From: Kumtagia sp963820075
GTDB taxonomy: Bacteria > Pseudomonadota > Alphaproteobacteria > Rhizobiales > Rhizobiaceae
Direction: 5' to 3'
Assembly: GCA_963820075.1 (NCBI GenBank)
Contig: CAWFYS010000016.1
Location: 1-64,000, forward strand
DNA: 64,000 nucleotides
The position numbers were made by a program, and so were the translations under genes. The notes under the pieces were generated by a model. That model worked only from the letters and a program-made list of their open reading frames with translations. It was not told the DNA's origin and searched no databases. This document shows positions 1 through 9,967 of this stretch, in pieces. Position 1 is the first letter of the stretch, and each line of letters opens with the position of its first letter.

Positions 1-592
1 TGACGCGGCGCGATATCGAGCGCTTCCAGCGACTTGGTCTCCATCAGGAGCTTCTCGGTCTCCTCGACATCGGCCGCATGCGGCGGCCACGCGCCGGTGC
101 GCAAACAGATCAGGCAGCGGAAAACCTGGGCGATGCCTTGCAGGACCAGCAGGATGCCGGCCGCCGCCATGACCGACTTGAACTGATAGATCGGGATATT
201 GGCCGGGCTCCATGGTGCTGACTTCCAGGTAGCGCCAGGAGCGGGCAGCGTAGCGCCAGCCCGTGACCACGAGGGCGATCACGGCGGGAAAGAAAAAGAT
301 GATGAACAGCACCAGTTCGACACGGGCCTGCGTCCTCGGCCGCCACAGACGGTAGAGGAAATCGCCGCGCACATGGCCGTCCCGCGAGAGCGTGTAGGCC
401 CCCTGCCATCATGAACAGGGTGCCGTACATCATATAGGAAAGGTCGAAAGCCCAAGGCGTCGGCGCGCGGAACAGATATCGGACCACGACCTCGTATCCG
501 ACCCCGAGCGTCATGATCATGATGCACCAGGCGAAGACTTTTCCGAACCAGGCCGACAGCTCGTGTCGGCGAATTGCGATGTATCTTTCCAA
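1..592 (-). pseudogene. TRAP transporter small permease (DctQ type), partial, frameshifted
   Basis: Small membrane subunit of a tripartite ATP-independent periplasmic transporter, which with a large permease takes up an organic acid delivered by the binding protein encoded just upstream (687-1806). Hydrophobic segments are readable, including VFAWCIMIMTLGVGYEVVVRYLF followed by AFDLSYMMYGTLFMMAG, but the frame changes near 400 (extra G in a G run) and again near 210 (extra C). After correction the reading continues through KSVMAAAGILLVLQGIA to the window edge. The start is uncertain; a TTG at about 592 is assumed. The large permease would lie beyond base 1. Either an error-rich assembly or a decayed gene. 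Confidence 0.75.
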
Positions 593-686
593 GGGGGCCG
601 CCCTCTCCGATCGGCAATCCCGACGCCGGATCAACGCTGGCCGGCGGAGGCTGACTGTCCCGCCGGCCAGTGCTTGTCGGGAGCGG

Positions 687-1806
687 TCAGAGCTTGTCCG
701 GGAAGTAGTGCTGATAGGCCAGCTTGTAGTCGGGCGCGTTCTGCAGACTGTAGAAAACGACGCGCTCGCACCACGCCTTCTGGCTGTCCACCACCTTCTT
801 GAAGAACGGATCCTCCATGAGTGGCGGCAGGATCTTGTCCCACGCCGCAAGTTGCGCCTGGAGCACCGCGTCGGGCGTCCGCTTGACGTTGACTCCGTTT
901 TCGGTGGCGAGTTTTTGCAGGTCCGATGAATACTGGTTCATCGCCAGCGCGTAGTTGGCCAGATGCGCGGCCTCGACACCATGTTTCAGAATCGCCTGCA
1001 GGTCGGGATCGAGGCTGTCGAACTTGTCCTTGTTGAAGATGTACTCGAAGGATTCGCTCGCCTGGTGATAGGAGGCGAGCATGTAGTTCTTGGCGACGTC
1101 CTGCGCGCCGAAGCGCATGTCCGAGGTCGGGTTGTTGAACTCGAAGCCGTCTATGACGCCGCGTTCCATCGCCGGCACGATCTCGCCGCCCGGAAGCTGG
1201 GCCACGCGAAGCGCCCATTGCCTGGAACAGATCAGCCGCAAGGCCGACGGTGCGGTACTTGAGGCCCTGCACCTGCGCGGCGTCGGTGATCTCCGACTTG
1301 AACCAGCCGAGCGGCTGGGCCGGCATGCCGAGGGACAGGAAGCCGACCACGTTGAGGCCCAGAATATCCTGGGTAAGCTCGCGATAGAATTCCGGGCCGC
1401 CGCCAAAGTAGAGCCAGGCGATCATCTGATCGGCATCGCCGCCGAAGACCGGGCCGGTCGAACAGCGACGCGGCCTTGTTCTTGCCGTACGAGTACACCG
1501 GAACCGTGTGCGCGGCGTCGATCACGCCGTCGTGGCAGCCATCCTGCACCTGGAACGCGCCAACCACGGCGCCAGCCGGCAGCAGATCGATCTTGAGGCG
1601 GCCGCCCGACATTGCCTGCACGCGTTCGACATATTGCTGCTGCCATTTCCTGGAACACGTCCGATGCCGGCCATGATGACTGCATCTTAAGGACTACCGG
1701 AGCCTGCGCGAGAACCGCTGGCCGCGAGCGTGCCTGGCGGCACGGCGGCGCCGCCAACCGTCGATGTCTTAAGGAAATTTCTGCGCGATAATGACTTATC
1801 GGCCAT
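687..1806 (-). pseudogene. TRAP transporter substrate-binding protein (DctP family), multiply frameshifted
   Basis: Periplasmic solute receptor of the TRAP system, about 370 residues as expected. The start at 1806 follows a strong GGAGGAG site and gives MADKSLSRRNFLKTSTVGG, a twin-arginine signal (SRRNFL), so export is probably by Tat. Readable family blocks lie in three frames: MQAMSGGRLKIDLLPAG, MIAWLYFGGGPEFYRELTQ, and MERGVIDGFEFNNPTSDM, the last being typical of the mannitol/chloroaromatic-type receptors (COG4663). At least four single-base frame changes fall within 1.1 kb. It ends about 95 bases before the DctQ gene on the same strand. The substrate cannot be told from sequence. Confidence 0.8.
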
Positions 1807-2015
1807 TTCGTCTCCTCCCTTGCCGTGATGTTTTTTCTTAATTCTGGCCGGACCAGAATAGGTCAAGGACGGCACGATGCAAGTCAGGCAAACTACAACT
1901 TATGGCCACAACGGCGGTTTTTGCCGAACTGGCGTCGCCCGTAGCTTGTCTGGCCCTATTGCCGAAGCCGCGCGCGGGCGCTAAGCACCCGCGCCTCAGC
2001 CGAAAGACCTGCCGC

Positions 2016-2657
2016 ATGAGCTTCATTCCCGACCTCGCCACGATCGCCCAGTTCGCGGTCGCCACCTTCGTCATCGCGATTACGCCCGGCCCGGACATGA
2101 CCCTGTTCGTCGGGCGCGCGCTGTCGGAAGGCCGCGCCGCGGGTTTTGCCTGCATGGCCGGCACGTTGACGGGCATCATCATCCACACGGCACTGGTGGC
2201 GCTTGGCCTGTCGGCGCTGATCGTGGCCTCGCCGCAGGCGTTCCTCGCGCTGAAGATTTTCGGCGCGGGCTATCTGGTCTGGCTGGCCTTCCAGGCGATC
2301 CGCAAGGGCTCGGCCTTCTCGCCGGACGCGACGCCGCGCATGCCGCGTCCGCTGTTCAGGAACTGGGCGACCGGTCTCGGCATCAATCTGATGAATCCGA
2401 AGATCATCCTGTTCTTCATGACCTTCCTGCCGCAATTCGTCTCGGCAACCGATCCGCACGCGCCCGGCAAGCTGTTCTTCCTCGGCATCTTCTTCATCGT
2501 GTTGTCGATCCCGATCACCGCACCGATGGTGATCGCCGCCGACAGATTCGCCGGCTTGCTGCGCAAGAGCCCGCGCGTCACGCGCATCGTCGACTATTTG
2601 TTCGCCGGCGTGTTTTCGGCCTTCGCGATCAAGATCCTGACGGCGCAAGCGAAATAG
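2016..2657 (+). CDS. LysE/RhtB family amino acid exporter
   Basis: Inner-membrane efflux protein of the LysE/RhtB family, which exports amino acids such as lysine, threonine or homoserine lactone analogues. The 213-residue product has the family hallmark TPGPDMTLFVGRAL near residues 24-37 and the second hallmark NLMNPKIILFFMTFLPQF in the middle, with about six hydrophobic segments. The start MSFIPDL at 2016 is preferred because the upstream in-frame stretch is charged and not conserved in type. It is divergent from the broken dctP gene. No LysR-type regulator is adjacent. Family assignment is secure; the substrate is unknown. Confidence 0.9.
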   Translation: MSFIPDLATIAQFAVATFVIAITPGPDMTLFVGRALSEGRAAGFACMAGTLTGIIIHTALVALGLSALIVASPQAFLALKIFGAGYLVWLAFQAIRKGSAFSPDATPRMPRPLFRNWATGLGINLMNPKIILFFMTFLPQFVSATDPHAPGKLFFLGIFFIVLSIPITAPMVIAADRFAGLLRKSPRVTRIVDYLFAGVFSAFAIKILTAQAK

Positions 2658-2664
2658 CGGCTGC

Positions 2665-3255
2665 CTACCGCCAGTCGCTCCAGGCGTCGGAGAGCGGGGG
2701 TTGCGCGGTCTGGCGGGCTTCGTCGCCCGCCAGCGGCCAGGCCTCCTCGATGACGTAGGGCCCGCCGCCGACAGAATCGCGCGACGACATCAGCACGAAG
2801 CGCCCGACCTTGAAGGGGTGGCCGAGAAATTGCCGCGTGCCGACAGATAGTGCGCGACATCGATCGGGCTGGTGTTGCGCAGCCGCGCCAGACGTCACAT
2901 GCGGCGTGAATTTGCGCGGATCGGCGGGAACGCCGAAGGCGCTGGCAGATGCGGTCGATCTCACCCTGCAGCGCCGTATGTCGGGCGAGGCCTCAACGCC
3001 GGCCCACACGAATGCGGCTTCTTTGCGCCGAAAGCGCCGACACCCGACAGCCGCAGCTGGAAGGTGGCCGACGACGCGATCGAGTGCGTTGGCGATTTCG
3101 TCGGCGACATGGCCTTCGATATCTCCGATGAAGCGCAAGGTGATGTGATAGTTTTCGACGTCTATCCAGCGGGCGCCGGGTAGTCCTCCCCGCAGGAGCG
3201 ACAGCGAAAGCGCTGCGTCACGGGGAATCTCGAGGGCGGTGAAAAGACGTGGCAT
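2665..3255 (-). CDS. thpR: RNA 2',3'-cyclic phosphodiesterase (2'-5' RNA ligase family), frame disturbed
   Basis: Member of the 2H phosphoesterase family, which hydrolyses 2',3'-cyclic phosphate RNA ends and can join 2'-5' linkages. The start MPRLFTALEIP at 3255 follows a GGGAGG site. Both catalytic histidine motifs are visible: HITLRFIGDI near residue 38 and PHVT past the middle, and the C-terminal FVLMSSRDSVGGGPY block is typical. The frame stays open end to end, but several middle stretches read correctly only in another frame (LRLSGVGAFGAKKPHS and LARLRNTSPIDVAHYLSARG), so at least four compensating indels are present. The printed translation of the middle should not be trusted. Confidence 0.75.
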   Translation of the reverse strand: MPRLFTALEIPRDAALSLSLLRGGLPGARWIDVENYHITLRFIGDIEGHVADEIANALDRVVGHLPAAAVGCRRFRRKEAAFVWAGVEASPDIRRCRVRSTASASAFGVPADPRKFTPHVTSGAAAQHQPDRCRALSVGTRQFLGHPFKVGRFVLMSSRDSVGGGPYVIEEAWPLAGDEARQTAQPPLSDAWSDWR

Positions 3256-3397
3256 TAAAAGCCTCCCTTCCTCGAATCGCACCTACATCCCAACGGGATC
3301 ATCGATCGACGGTTGCCGCAAGCAGTTAATACGCATTGCAACAACAAAACGCGTTACGCAGCGGAAGATCGTTACCGGTCATCCGCTTGAATTTCCG

Positions 3398-4049
3398 TCA
3401 TGCACCTTCGTCCTTTTCGCGAGGATTTTCCATTGCCGGCGGAAACGCTCGACCATCCGTTCCATCCCAACAGCGTTCGGATGCATGCCGTCGTCCTGCA
3501 GAAGCTGCCGGTTCCGCCGCCACGCCGTCGAGGAAGAACGGATAGAAGGCGACGCCGTATTGCCTGGCGAGAGCTCGGGATAGATGGCGTCGAAGGCGGC
3601 GCTGAAATCCGGTCCGAGATTGGGCGCGGCGCGCATGCCGGCCAGCAGAACGATGTCCCGCGCCTTCAGCCGTTCGATCGTCTCGCCAAGGTTCTGCGGG
3701 TGATGTCGGGAGCGAGACCGCGCAGCATGTCATTGGCACCGAGTTCGAGGATGACGATTTCGGTTCCGTCGGGCACCGACCAGTCCAGCCGCGCCAGCCC
3801 GCCGCTGGTGGTGTCTCCCGACACGCCGGCATTGGCGATCAACGACATCGTGACCGCTCTGGCTCTAAGCGCGGCCTGCAGCCTTTCGGGAAAGCCTTGG
3901 CCGGCGTCCAGCCCGTAGCCGGCCATAAGGCTGTCGCCGAGGCCGACGATCTTGCGCGGTTCGGCTGTTGCCGGGGCGCCGCCGATTGCGGGACCATGAG
4001 CGAGAGTCAAGTGCGGCCGAGACGAACGAAACGTTTGAAAGCCATGCAT
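3398..4049 (-). pseudogene. tesA: SGNH-hydrolase arylesterase/acyl-CoA thioesterase (TesA-like), frameshifted
   Basis: Periplasmic esterase of the GDSL/SGNH group. Block I is intact as GLGDSLMAGYGL with the nucleophilic serine, block III reads ELGANDMLRGL, and block V reads DGMHPNAVGMERMV with the catalytic Asp and His. These blocks lie in different frames: the N-terminal half in one, and PNLGPDFSAAFDAIYPEL plus the C terminus in others, with three or more single-base changes. A signal peptide is likely, but the N terminus also appears shifted near 4000. It is divergent from the ABC ATPase gene at 4106, which matches the common tesA/ybbA/ybbP arrangement and supports the call. Confidence 0.8.
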
Positions 4050-4105
4050 AAAAGCCCATATGACGAAAACGTGCCTGCAATCTGGCTTCCATATAGGACC
4101 AAACC

Positions 4106-4808
4106 GTGACCGCAGAAGCCGTCATCGAACTCGCGACGTTTCGTTGACGCTTGGCGAGGGGCCATCGTCCGTCCATGTGCTCAAGAACATCAGCCTGGAT
4201 GTCGCGGCAGGCGAGACCGCCGGCATTGTCGGGCCGTCCGGATCCGGCAAGTCGACGCTGCTGATGGTGCTGGCCGGTCTGGAGGGCGTGGATTCCGGCA
4301 CGGTGCGGATCGCCGGCCAGTTGCTCAACGGGCGCAGCGAGGACGAGATCGCCGCCTTTCGCGGCCGCACCATCGGCATTGTCTTCCAGTCGTTTCATCT
4401 CATCCCGAACATGACGGCGCTGGAGAATGTCGCCGTTCCGCTGGAACTCGCGGGCCACGCCGATCCGTTCGGCGCGGCCGAAAGGGAGCTGGCGGCGGTC
4501 GGGCTGGCCGAGCGTCGACGCACTATCCCGGCGAACTCTCGGGCGGCGAGCAGCAACGGGTGGCGATCGCGCGCGCTCTGGCGCCGGCGCCGCGCATCCT
4601 GATAGCCGACGAGCCGACCGGGAATCTCGACCAGGCGACCGGCCGGCAGATCGCCGACCTTTTGTTCGGCGAAGCGGCGGCACGCGGCACGACGCTGCTT
4701 CTGGTCACCCATGATCCGGCGCTCGCCGCCCGCTGCTCGCGGCAGATATCCATGCGGTCGGGACGGATCGAGACCGGGGCGACGCGCCCGCATCTGGTGA
4801 GCGCTTAG
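4106..4808 (+). CDS. ABC transporter ATP-binding protein (YbbA/LolD-like), two frameshifts
   Basis: ATPase that pairs with the FtsX-like permease encoded immediately downstream, in the arrangement known as ybbA-ybbP beside tesA. Walker A GPSGSGKST, the Q-loop IVFQSFHLIPNM, signature LSGGEQQRVAIARAL, and Walker B ILIADEPTGNLD are all present. The proposed start is GTG at 4106 after AGGA. The frame breaks near 4137 (one base missing before the RDVSLTL block) and near 4517 (one base missing before YPGELSGGEQQ). With both restored the protein is about 234 residues, normal for the family. The role of YbbAP systems is uncertain; lipoprotein or membrane export has been suggested. Confidence 0.85.
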
Positions 4809-4849
4809 ATGGAAGGCGGTCTCCGGCTCGCCGCGCCAACATGGCGGGA

Positions 4850-7408
4850 ATGCGCGTGAGCGCGCCGCGACCCGCTCCGGCTCGCGCTTGCGCTTCGCCT
4901 TGCGGGAAATGCGGGGCGGGCTGTCGGGCTTCCTCATCTTCCTGACCTGCATCGCGCTCGGCGTGGCCGCGATCGGCGGCGTCGGCTCGGTGGCGCGGGC
5001 GATCTCGTCGGGCGTCGCGGCGGAAGGGCAGGCGCTGCTCGGCGGCGACATCCGCTTCGAGCTCAACCAGCGGGAGGCGACGCCGCCGGAATTCGCCTTT
5101 CTCGACAGTCTGGGCACGCTCGCGGTGAGTGCCGGCATGCGCTCGATGGCGCGGCTGGAGGACGGTTCCGACCAGGCTCTGGTCGAAGCGAAGGCGGTTG
5201 ACGGCGCCTATCCGCTCTTCGGGTCGCTCGCCACCGAGCCGGCTTTGCCGCGGTCCGACCTCTTCCCCGCTCGCGACGGGATATACGGCGCGGCGGCTCC
5301 CGATCTCCTGTTCGCGCGGCTTGGTCTGGCGCTCGGCGACCGGATCAGGCTGGGCAGCGCGACCTTCGAATTGCGCGCGAAACTCTCTTCGGAGCCGGAC
5401 GCCATTTCGGACGGTTTCGGTTTCGCCCCCCGGCTGCTGCTCTCATTGGAAGGATTGCGCGCCTCCGGCCTGATCCAGCCCGGCAGCCTGGTCGAGCACG
5501 TCTACAAGATACGGCTGCCGGATGGCACGAGCGAAGCACGCCTCGCCGCGCTCCGCGCCGAGGCGGCGGAAAAGTTTCCGGAAGCGGGATGGAGCATCCG
5601 CACGCGCGCCAACGCGGCACCCGCACTTTCCTCCAACATCGAGCGCTTCTCGCAATTCCTCACCCTGGTCGGCCTCACCGCGCTTGTGGTGGGCGGGGTG
5701 GGGGTCGCCAATGCCGTCGGCGCCTATCTCGACGGCAAGCGCGGCGTGATCGCCACCTTCAAGAGCCTTGGCGCCTCCGGCGGCTTCGTCTTCACGCTCT
5801 ATCTCGTCGCAGATCCTGATCATCGCGTCGGTCGGCATCGGCGTCGGCCTCGGGCTCGCCGTTCTCATGCCTTTCGCGGCGGGGGCGGCGCTTTCGCAAT
5901 TCATTCCGGTGCCGGCCGCCGGCGGCATCTATCCCGGCGCGCTGGCGCTGGCGGCCGTCTTCGGCGTTCTGGTCACGCTGGCTTTCGCCGTGCTGCCGCT
6001 CGGCCGGGCGCGCGCCGTGCCGGCCACGGCGCTGTTCCGCGAGATGGGGATGGGCGGCCACGGCCTGCCGCACTGGACCTATGTCGCGTTCGCGCTCGGC
6101 ATCGCCGCGCTGCTCGCGGGGCTCGCGGTCTGGTCCGCCGCCGACCGCCGAATCGCCGCGATCTTCGTCGGCGCGGCGATCTTCGCCTTCATCGTGCTGC
6201 GCCTTGTCGGTCTCGCAATACAGGGGCTGGCGCGCAAGGTGCCGCGCGTGCGCTCGACGGCGCTGCGGCTCGCCATCGGCAACATCCACCGGCCGGGCGC
6301 GCTGACGTCCTCCGTCGTCCTGTCGCTGGGGCTGGGACTGACGCTGCTGGTGACTTTGGCGCTGATCGACGGCGATCTTCGCCGCCAGATTTCCGGCACC
6401 CTGCCGGAGCGCGCGCCCAACTTCTTCTTTGTCGACATACAGGCCGCCGATGTCGATGCCTTTGCCGGACTTGTCGGCGATGTCGCGCCGAACGGCGACC
6501 TGATGCGGGTGCCGATGCTGCGCGGCCGCATCATGGCGCTGAACGGCATCGACGTGCAAAAGGTGACGGTGCCGCCGGAAGGCGCCTGGGTGCTGCGCGG
6601 CGACCGGGGCATCACCTATTCCGCGACCGTACCCGATAACGCCACGCTCGGTGCCGGTACATGGTGGCCGGCGGACTATTCCGGGGAACCGCTGGTCTCC
6701 TTTTCGGCGGAGGAGGCCGGACAGCTTGGCCTGAAACTCGGCGACACGGTCACGGTCAACGTGCTGGGTCGCAACATCACCGCCCGGATCGCCAATCTGC
6801 GCGAGGTGCAGTGGGAATCGATGGGAATAAACTTCGTCATGGTGTTTTCCCCCAACACCTTCGCGGGCGCGCCGCATGCCTGGCTGGCCACGCTGACATC
6901 GGCCAACGCCACAGTCGCGCAAGAAGCGGCTATCCTCAACCGCGTGACCCGCGCCTATCCGGCCGTCACGACGGTGCGGGTCAAGGACGCGCTCGACATC
7001 GTCAATCGGCTGGTCGCCCAACTCGGAACCGCGATTCGCGCCGTCGCCAGCGTCGCATTGCTGGCATCGGTCCTCGTGCTCGCCGGCGCGCTCGCGGCGG
7101 GCAACCGGGCGCGCATCCACGATGCCGTCGTGCTGAAGACGCTTGGCGCGACGCGCCGGACCCTGATTGCCGCGTTCTCGCTGGAATACATGCTGATCGG
7201 ACTGGCAACGGCCATATTCGCGCTCGCCGCCGGCGGTGTCGCCGCCTGGTTCGTGGTTTCAAGGATCATGACGCTGCCGTCCAGTTTCTCGGGGGCCGTG
7301 GCGGTCTCGACCGTGGCGGTGGCGCTGGTGCTCACCGTCGGCATCGGCCTGATCGGCACGTGGCGGGTGCTCGGCCACAAGGCCGCGCCTGTCCTGCGAA
7401 ACCTGTGA
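4850..7408 (+). CDS. ABC transporter permease, FtsX/YbbP family, frameshifted
   Basis: Large inner-membrane permease of about 850 residues, the partner of the preceding ATPase. The N terminus FALREMRGGLSGFLIFLTCIA is a typical YbbP first membrane segment. A long periplasmic region is followed by an FtsX block (LTLVGLTALVVGGVGVANAV) and further membrane segments; a second FtsX block lies near the C terminus (VLKTLGATRRTLIAAFSLEYM). The frame changes near 5806, where removing one G restores TLYLVQILIIAS. The first residues from ATG 4850 also need a frame change before LRFALREM. Everything else reads cleanly, so the gene is probably intact in the organism. Confidence 0.85.
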
Positions 7409-7623
7409 TGTTGCGCCCGCACAACTTCCGGTCGGGCTCGTTCGGTCCTGATTGTATGAGATCGTAGAAAATCGTCAATTCACGCTCGCCTACAGCCCGT
7501 AACGGGACTTGTTCTTGAGCGCGAGACGCATCATATTCCCCCTCAGGCATGCTGGAGCCCCGCCAGCGGCGCCTGGGCGCGAATGCCCGACACCCGACGG
7601 GGTATAAGCAGAAGAGGAAATCT

Positions 7624-8403
7624 ATGGCTGACCTTCGCAACTATCAGGCGCGTGTCGCTGCCGCGGGCTCCCGCGCGGACGCCGCCATCGACGAGGGCCT
7701 GCGCGCCTATATGCTCAAGGTCTACAACCTTATGGCGCTGGGCCTCGTCATCACAGGTTTCGCTGCCGTCGCTACGGTCATGTTGGCCACCACCAACGAC
7801 CCGGCCGCGGCTGTCGCCACGCTCGGCAACGGCAAAATGCTGACCGCCTTCGGGGCGGCCATCTACGGCTCGCCGCTGCGCTGGGTCGTCATGCTCGCCC
7901 CGCTCGCCATGGTGTTCTTCCTGGCCTTCAGGGTTCACACCATGAGTGTGTCGGCCGCCCAGATCACGTTCTGGGTCTATGCGGGCATGGTCGGTCTGTC
8001 GCTGTCGTCGATCTTCCTGGTCTTCACCAGCCAGTCGATCGTCCAGACCTTCTTCGTGACCGCAGCCTCCTTCGGCGCGCTCTCGCTCTATGGCTACACG
8101 ACGAAGCGCGACCTCAGCGCGATGGGTTCGTTCCTGATCATGGGCGTGTTCGGCCTCATCATCGCGATGCTGGTCAACGTCTTCCTGCAGTCGTCGGCGC
8201 TGCAGTTCGCGGTTTCGGCGATCGGCGTGCTGATCTTCGCCGGCCTGACCGCCTACGACACCCAGAAGATCAAGGAAATGTATTTCGAGGGTGACGACGT
8301 GCTCGTTACCGGCCGCAAGGCGATCATGGGCGCGCTGACGCTTTACCTCGACTTCATCAACCTGTTCACCTTCCTGCTGCAGTTCCTCGGCAACCGCGAG
8401 TAG
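7624..8403 (+). CDS. Bax inhibitor-1 / YccA family membrane protein
   Basis: Seven-helix inner-membrane protein of the BI-1/YccA (TMBIM) family; bacterial members modulate FtsH proteolysis or act as pH-sensitive calcium leak channels. The 259-residue product shows the typical order: a cytosolic N terminus (DLRNYQARVAAAGSRADAAI), six to seven hydrophobic segments, and the family C-terminal block TAYDTQKIKEMYFEGDDV followed by GALTLYLDFINLFTFLLQFLG. The start at 7624 follows AGAGGAAA. It is single-cistron, ending 23 bases before a clear terminator. In rhizobial relatives the gene is likewise monocistronic. Assignment is secure. Confidence 0.95.
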   Translation: MADLRNYQARVAAAGSRADAAIDEGLRAYMLKVYNLMALGLVITGFAAVATVMLATTNDPAAAVATLGNGKMLTAFGAAIYGSPLRWVVMLAPLAMVFFLAFRVHTMSVSAAQITFWVYAGMVGLSLSSIFLVFTSQSIVQTFFVTAASFGALSLYGYTTKRDLSAMGSFLIMGVFGLIIAMLVNVFLQSSALQFAVSAIGVLIFAGLTAYDTQKIKEMYFEGDDVLVTGRKAIMGALTLYLDFINLFTFLLQFLGNRE

Positions 8404-8426
8404 CCGAGCCTGCACTCAGACTGAAC

Positions 8427-8457
8427 CAAAAAGGGCGGCCAAAATTGCCGCCCTTTT
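8427..8457 (+). terminator. Rho-independent terminator of the BI-1 family gene
   Basis: A stem of about ten base pairs (AAAGGGCGGC paired with GCCGCCCTTT) with a short A-rich loop is followed by TTTTCC. It lies directly after the stop codon at 8403. The A tract on the 5' side makes it able to act on both strands. Confidence 0.85.
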
Positions 8458-8521
8458 CCTTTGGCGGCCGCCGCCGCTTGCTTTATTTTCTGGGCATTCA
8501 TTCTCGGAGTGCGCCTGAATC

Positions 8522-9091
8522 ATGAACCGTCTTGTCGTGCGCGAGGCGTTCGAGGCCGATCTTTCCAGGATTACGGAAATCTATTCCGACGCCGTCGCCC
8601 ACGGTACGGCAACCTACGAGCTTGACGCTCCGTCCCGCGCGGAAATGGGCGAGCGGTTTGCCGCGCTGAAGGCCGTGGACTATCCTTATCTCGTCGCCGA
8701 AACCGAAACCGGCATTGCCGGCTATGCCTATGCGGGGCCGTTCCGCGCACGCCCGGCCTATCGATTCATGGTTGAAGACTCGATCTACCTTGCGCCCGAA
8801 GCCAAGGGACGCGGCGTCGGCAGGAGGCTTCTGGAACAACTGATCGTCGAGTCGCGCTCGCGCGGATTTCGGCAGATCGTTGCCGTCATCGGCGACGGCT
8901 CACCCGAAAGCCCGTCGGTCCGCCTGCACGAAAGACTGGGCTTTCACCATTCCGGTACGCTGGAGGGTTCGGGCTACAAGCACGGGCGCTGGCTCGACAC
9001 GGTTTTCATGCAGCTTGCGCTCAATGGCGGCGCGGCCACGCCTCCCGACCCGGCCGCCCTGCCGGAGCGGCAGTTCCGCGGCGAAATCTGA
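8522..9091 (+). CDS. GNAT N-acetyltransferase, phosphinothricin acetyltransferase-like
   Basis: Cytoplasmic acetyl-CoA-dependent acetyltransferase of the Pat/Bar/MnaT group, acting on phosphinothricin, methionine sulfoximine or related amino acid analogues. The 189-residue product carries the diagnostic opening (EIYSDAVAHGTATYELDAPS), the tyrosine-rich middle (GYAYAGPFRARPAYRFMVEDSIYL), the acetyl-CoA loop (KGRGVGRRLLEQLI) and the C-terminal HERLGFHHSGTLEGSGYKHG block. The start at 8522 follows a GGAG site. It stands alone between the BI-1 terminator and a convergent DUF2794 gene. The exact substrate is not decided by sequence. Confidence 0.92.
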   Translation: MNRLVVREAFEADLSRITEIYSDAVAHGTATYELDAPSRAEMGERFAALKAVDYPYLVAETETGIAGYAYAGPFRARPAYRFMVEDSIYLAPEAKGRGVGRRLLEQLIVESRSRGFRQIVAVIGDGSPESPSVRLHERLGFHHSGTLEGSGYKHGRWLDTVFMQLALNGGAATPPDPAALPERQFRGEI

Positions 9092-9141
9092 GCGGTTTGC
9101 CGGCCAGGGCGGATCTGCGGTTGCACTCTGAATACGAATCT

Positions 9142-9525
9142 CTATGCGCCGACGATTTGCGGTTTCCTGTCGAAGTAGCCGAGCACACGCGTCAGTTCAT
9201 GTCCGCGCTTCATGACCAGGCCGGTCGCCGCGACGATGGAAAACATGCCTTGCTTGCGGGCGAGCCTGGGGTCCTTGACGATCTGAAACAGCGGCGCATC
9301 GTGAGCGCGCCTGTAGACGGAGAAGACGGCGCGGTCGCGCAGGTGATCGATCGCATAGTCGCGCCACTCGTTTGCGGCCACCATTCGACCGTAGAGCCTG
9401 AAAATCTGGCTGAGTTCGCGGCGGTCGAAGGAAATGGGGACATCGAGTCGTTCGCGGCGGGCCTCATAAAGCGGGATCAATATTGCTGACTCGTCCCCAC
9501 CCTCCATTCCGCCACGATCCGTCAT
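9142..9525 (-). CDS. DUF2794 family protein
   Basis: Small cytoplasmic protein of 127 residues belonging to an alphaproteobacterial conserved family of unknown function. The core pattern is recognisable: ISFDRRELSQIFRLYGRMVA, then NEWRDYAIDHLRDRAVFSVYRR, then KDPRLARKQGMFSIV. There is no signal peptide or membrane segment. It is convergent with the GNAT gene, leaving about 50 bases between them, and shares its strand with the DUF1223 gene at 9968-10738, though the candidate RNA between them makes a simple operon doubtful. No function is proposed. Confidence 0.9.
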   Translation of the reverse strand: MTDRGGMEGGDESAILIPLYEARRERLDVPISFDRRELSQIFRLYGRMVAANEWRDYAIDHLRDRAVFSVYRRAHDAPLFQIVKDPRLARKQGMFSIVAATGLVMKRGHELTRVLGYFDRKPQIVGA

Positions 9526-9751
9526 CCGCGCTGCCTTCTCACGACGATCTGCGACGGAAAGGTCGCGCGTCCGCCGGCAAATTGCAAGGTCGGCGTTTCG
9601 CTGAAAATGGCCGGCATGGAGCAGGTTTTATCGCACCGCAGGGAAGATCACAAATTATTTCATAACGAAATGATTGGTGAAGTATCGCCACATTCCTGCC
9701 TTTTTTTATCCAAGCTGACGCCCCATTGTCCACCGACTGTACGTGTGTTGC

Positions 9752-9910
9752 CTGAGACGGTTCGGTCCGGCACCGGCTCGTAACCCCAAGCCCCCCGCCC
9801 ACGGGCCCGCGTCGGATCGAACCAACCTCGGTCTTTGTCAAAGAAGGCCAGGGGTATGATCCCAATCGATATCTGTAGCCGGTGCCGGCCAATGCCGACG
9901 CCGGCTTTTT
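9752..9910 (+). ncRNA. Candidate structured small RNA with its own terminator
   Basis: The stretch between DUF2794 and DUF1223 holds no convincing protein but a long RNA rod. GGTTCGGTCCGGC (9759-9771) pairs over 13 positions with GTCGGATCGAACC (9811-9823). Inside it GGCTCG (9775-9780) pairs with CGGGCC (9802-9807), and outside it CTGAG (9752-9756) pairs with CTCGG (9827-9831). The wobble pairs are G-U in plus-strand RNA and would be A-C mismatches in the reverse RNA, which fixes the strand. The apical loop (9781-9801) is C-rich. A small hairpin (9832-9844) and a terminator hairpin with TTTTT (9878-9910) follow. The promoter and 5' end are not identified, nor is any known family. Confidence 0.6.
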
Positions 9911-9967
9911 ACTGCGCAAATCTCACGGCGCGCGCAGGATCGTCCTCGGCGATGGCGGAGCAGGTGT

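Noticed and set aside
9752..9831. A tRNA on either strand, suggested by GGTTCGAT-like text near 9811-9823
   Set aside because: The T-arm would not pair, and no acceptor stem or anticodon arm fits; the bases instead form the long stem of the candidate small RNA.
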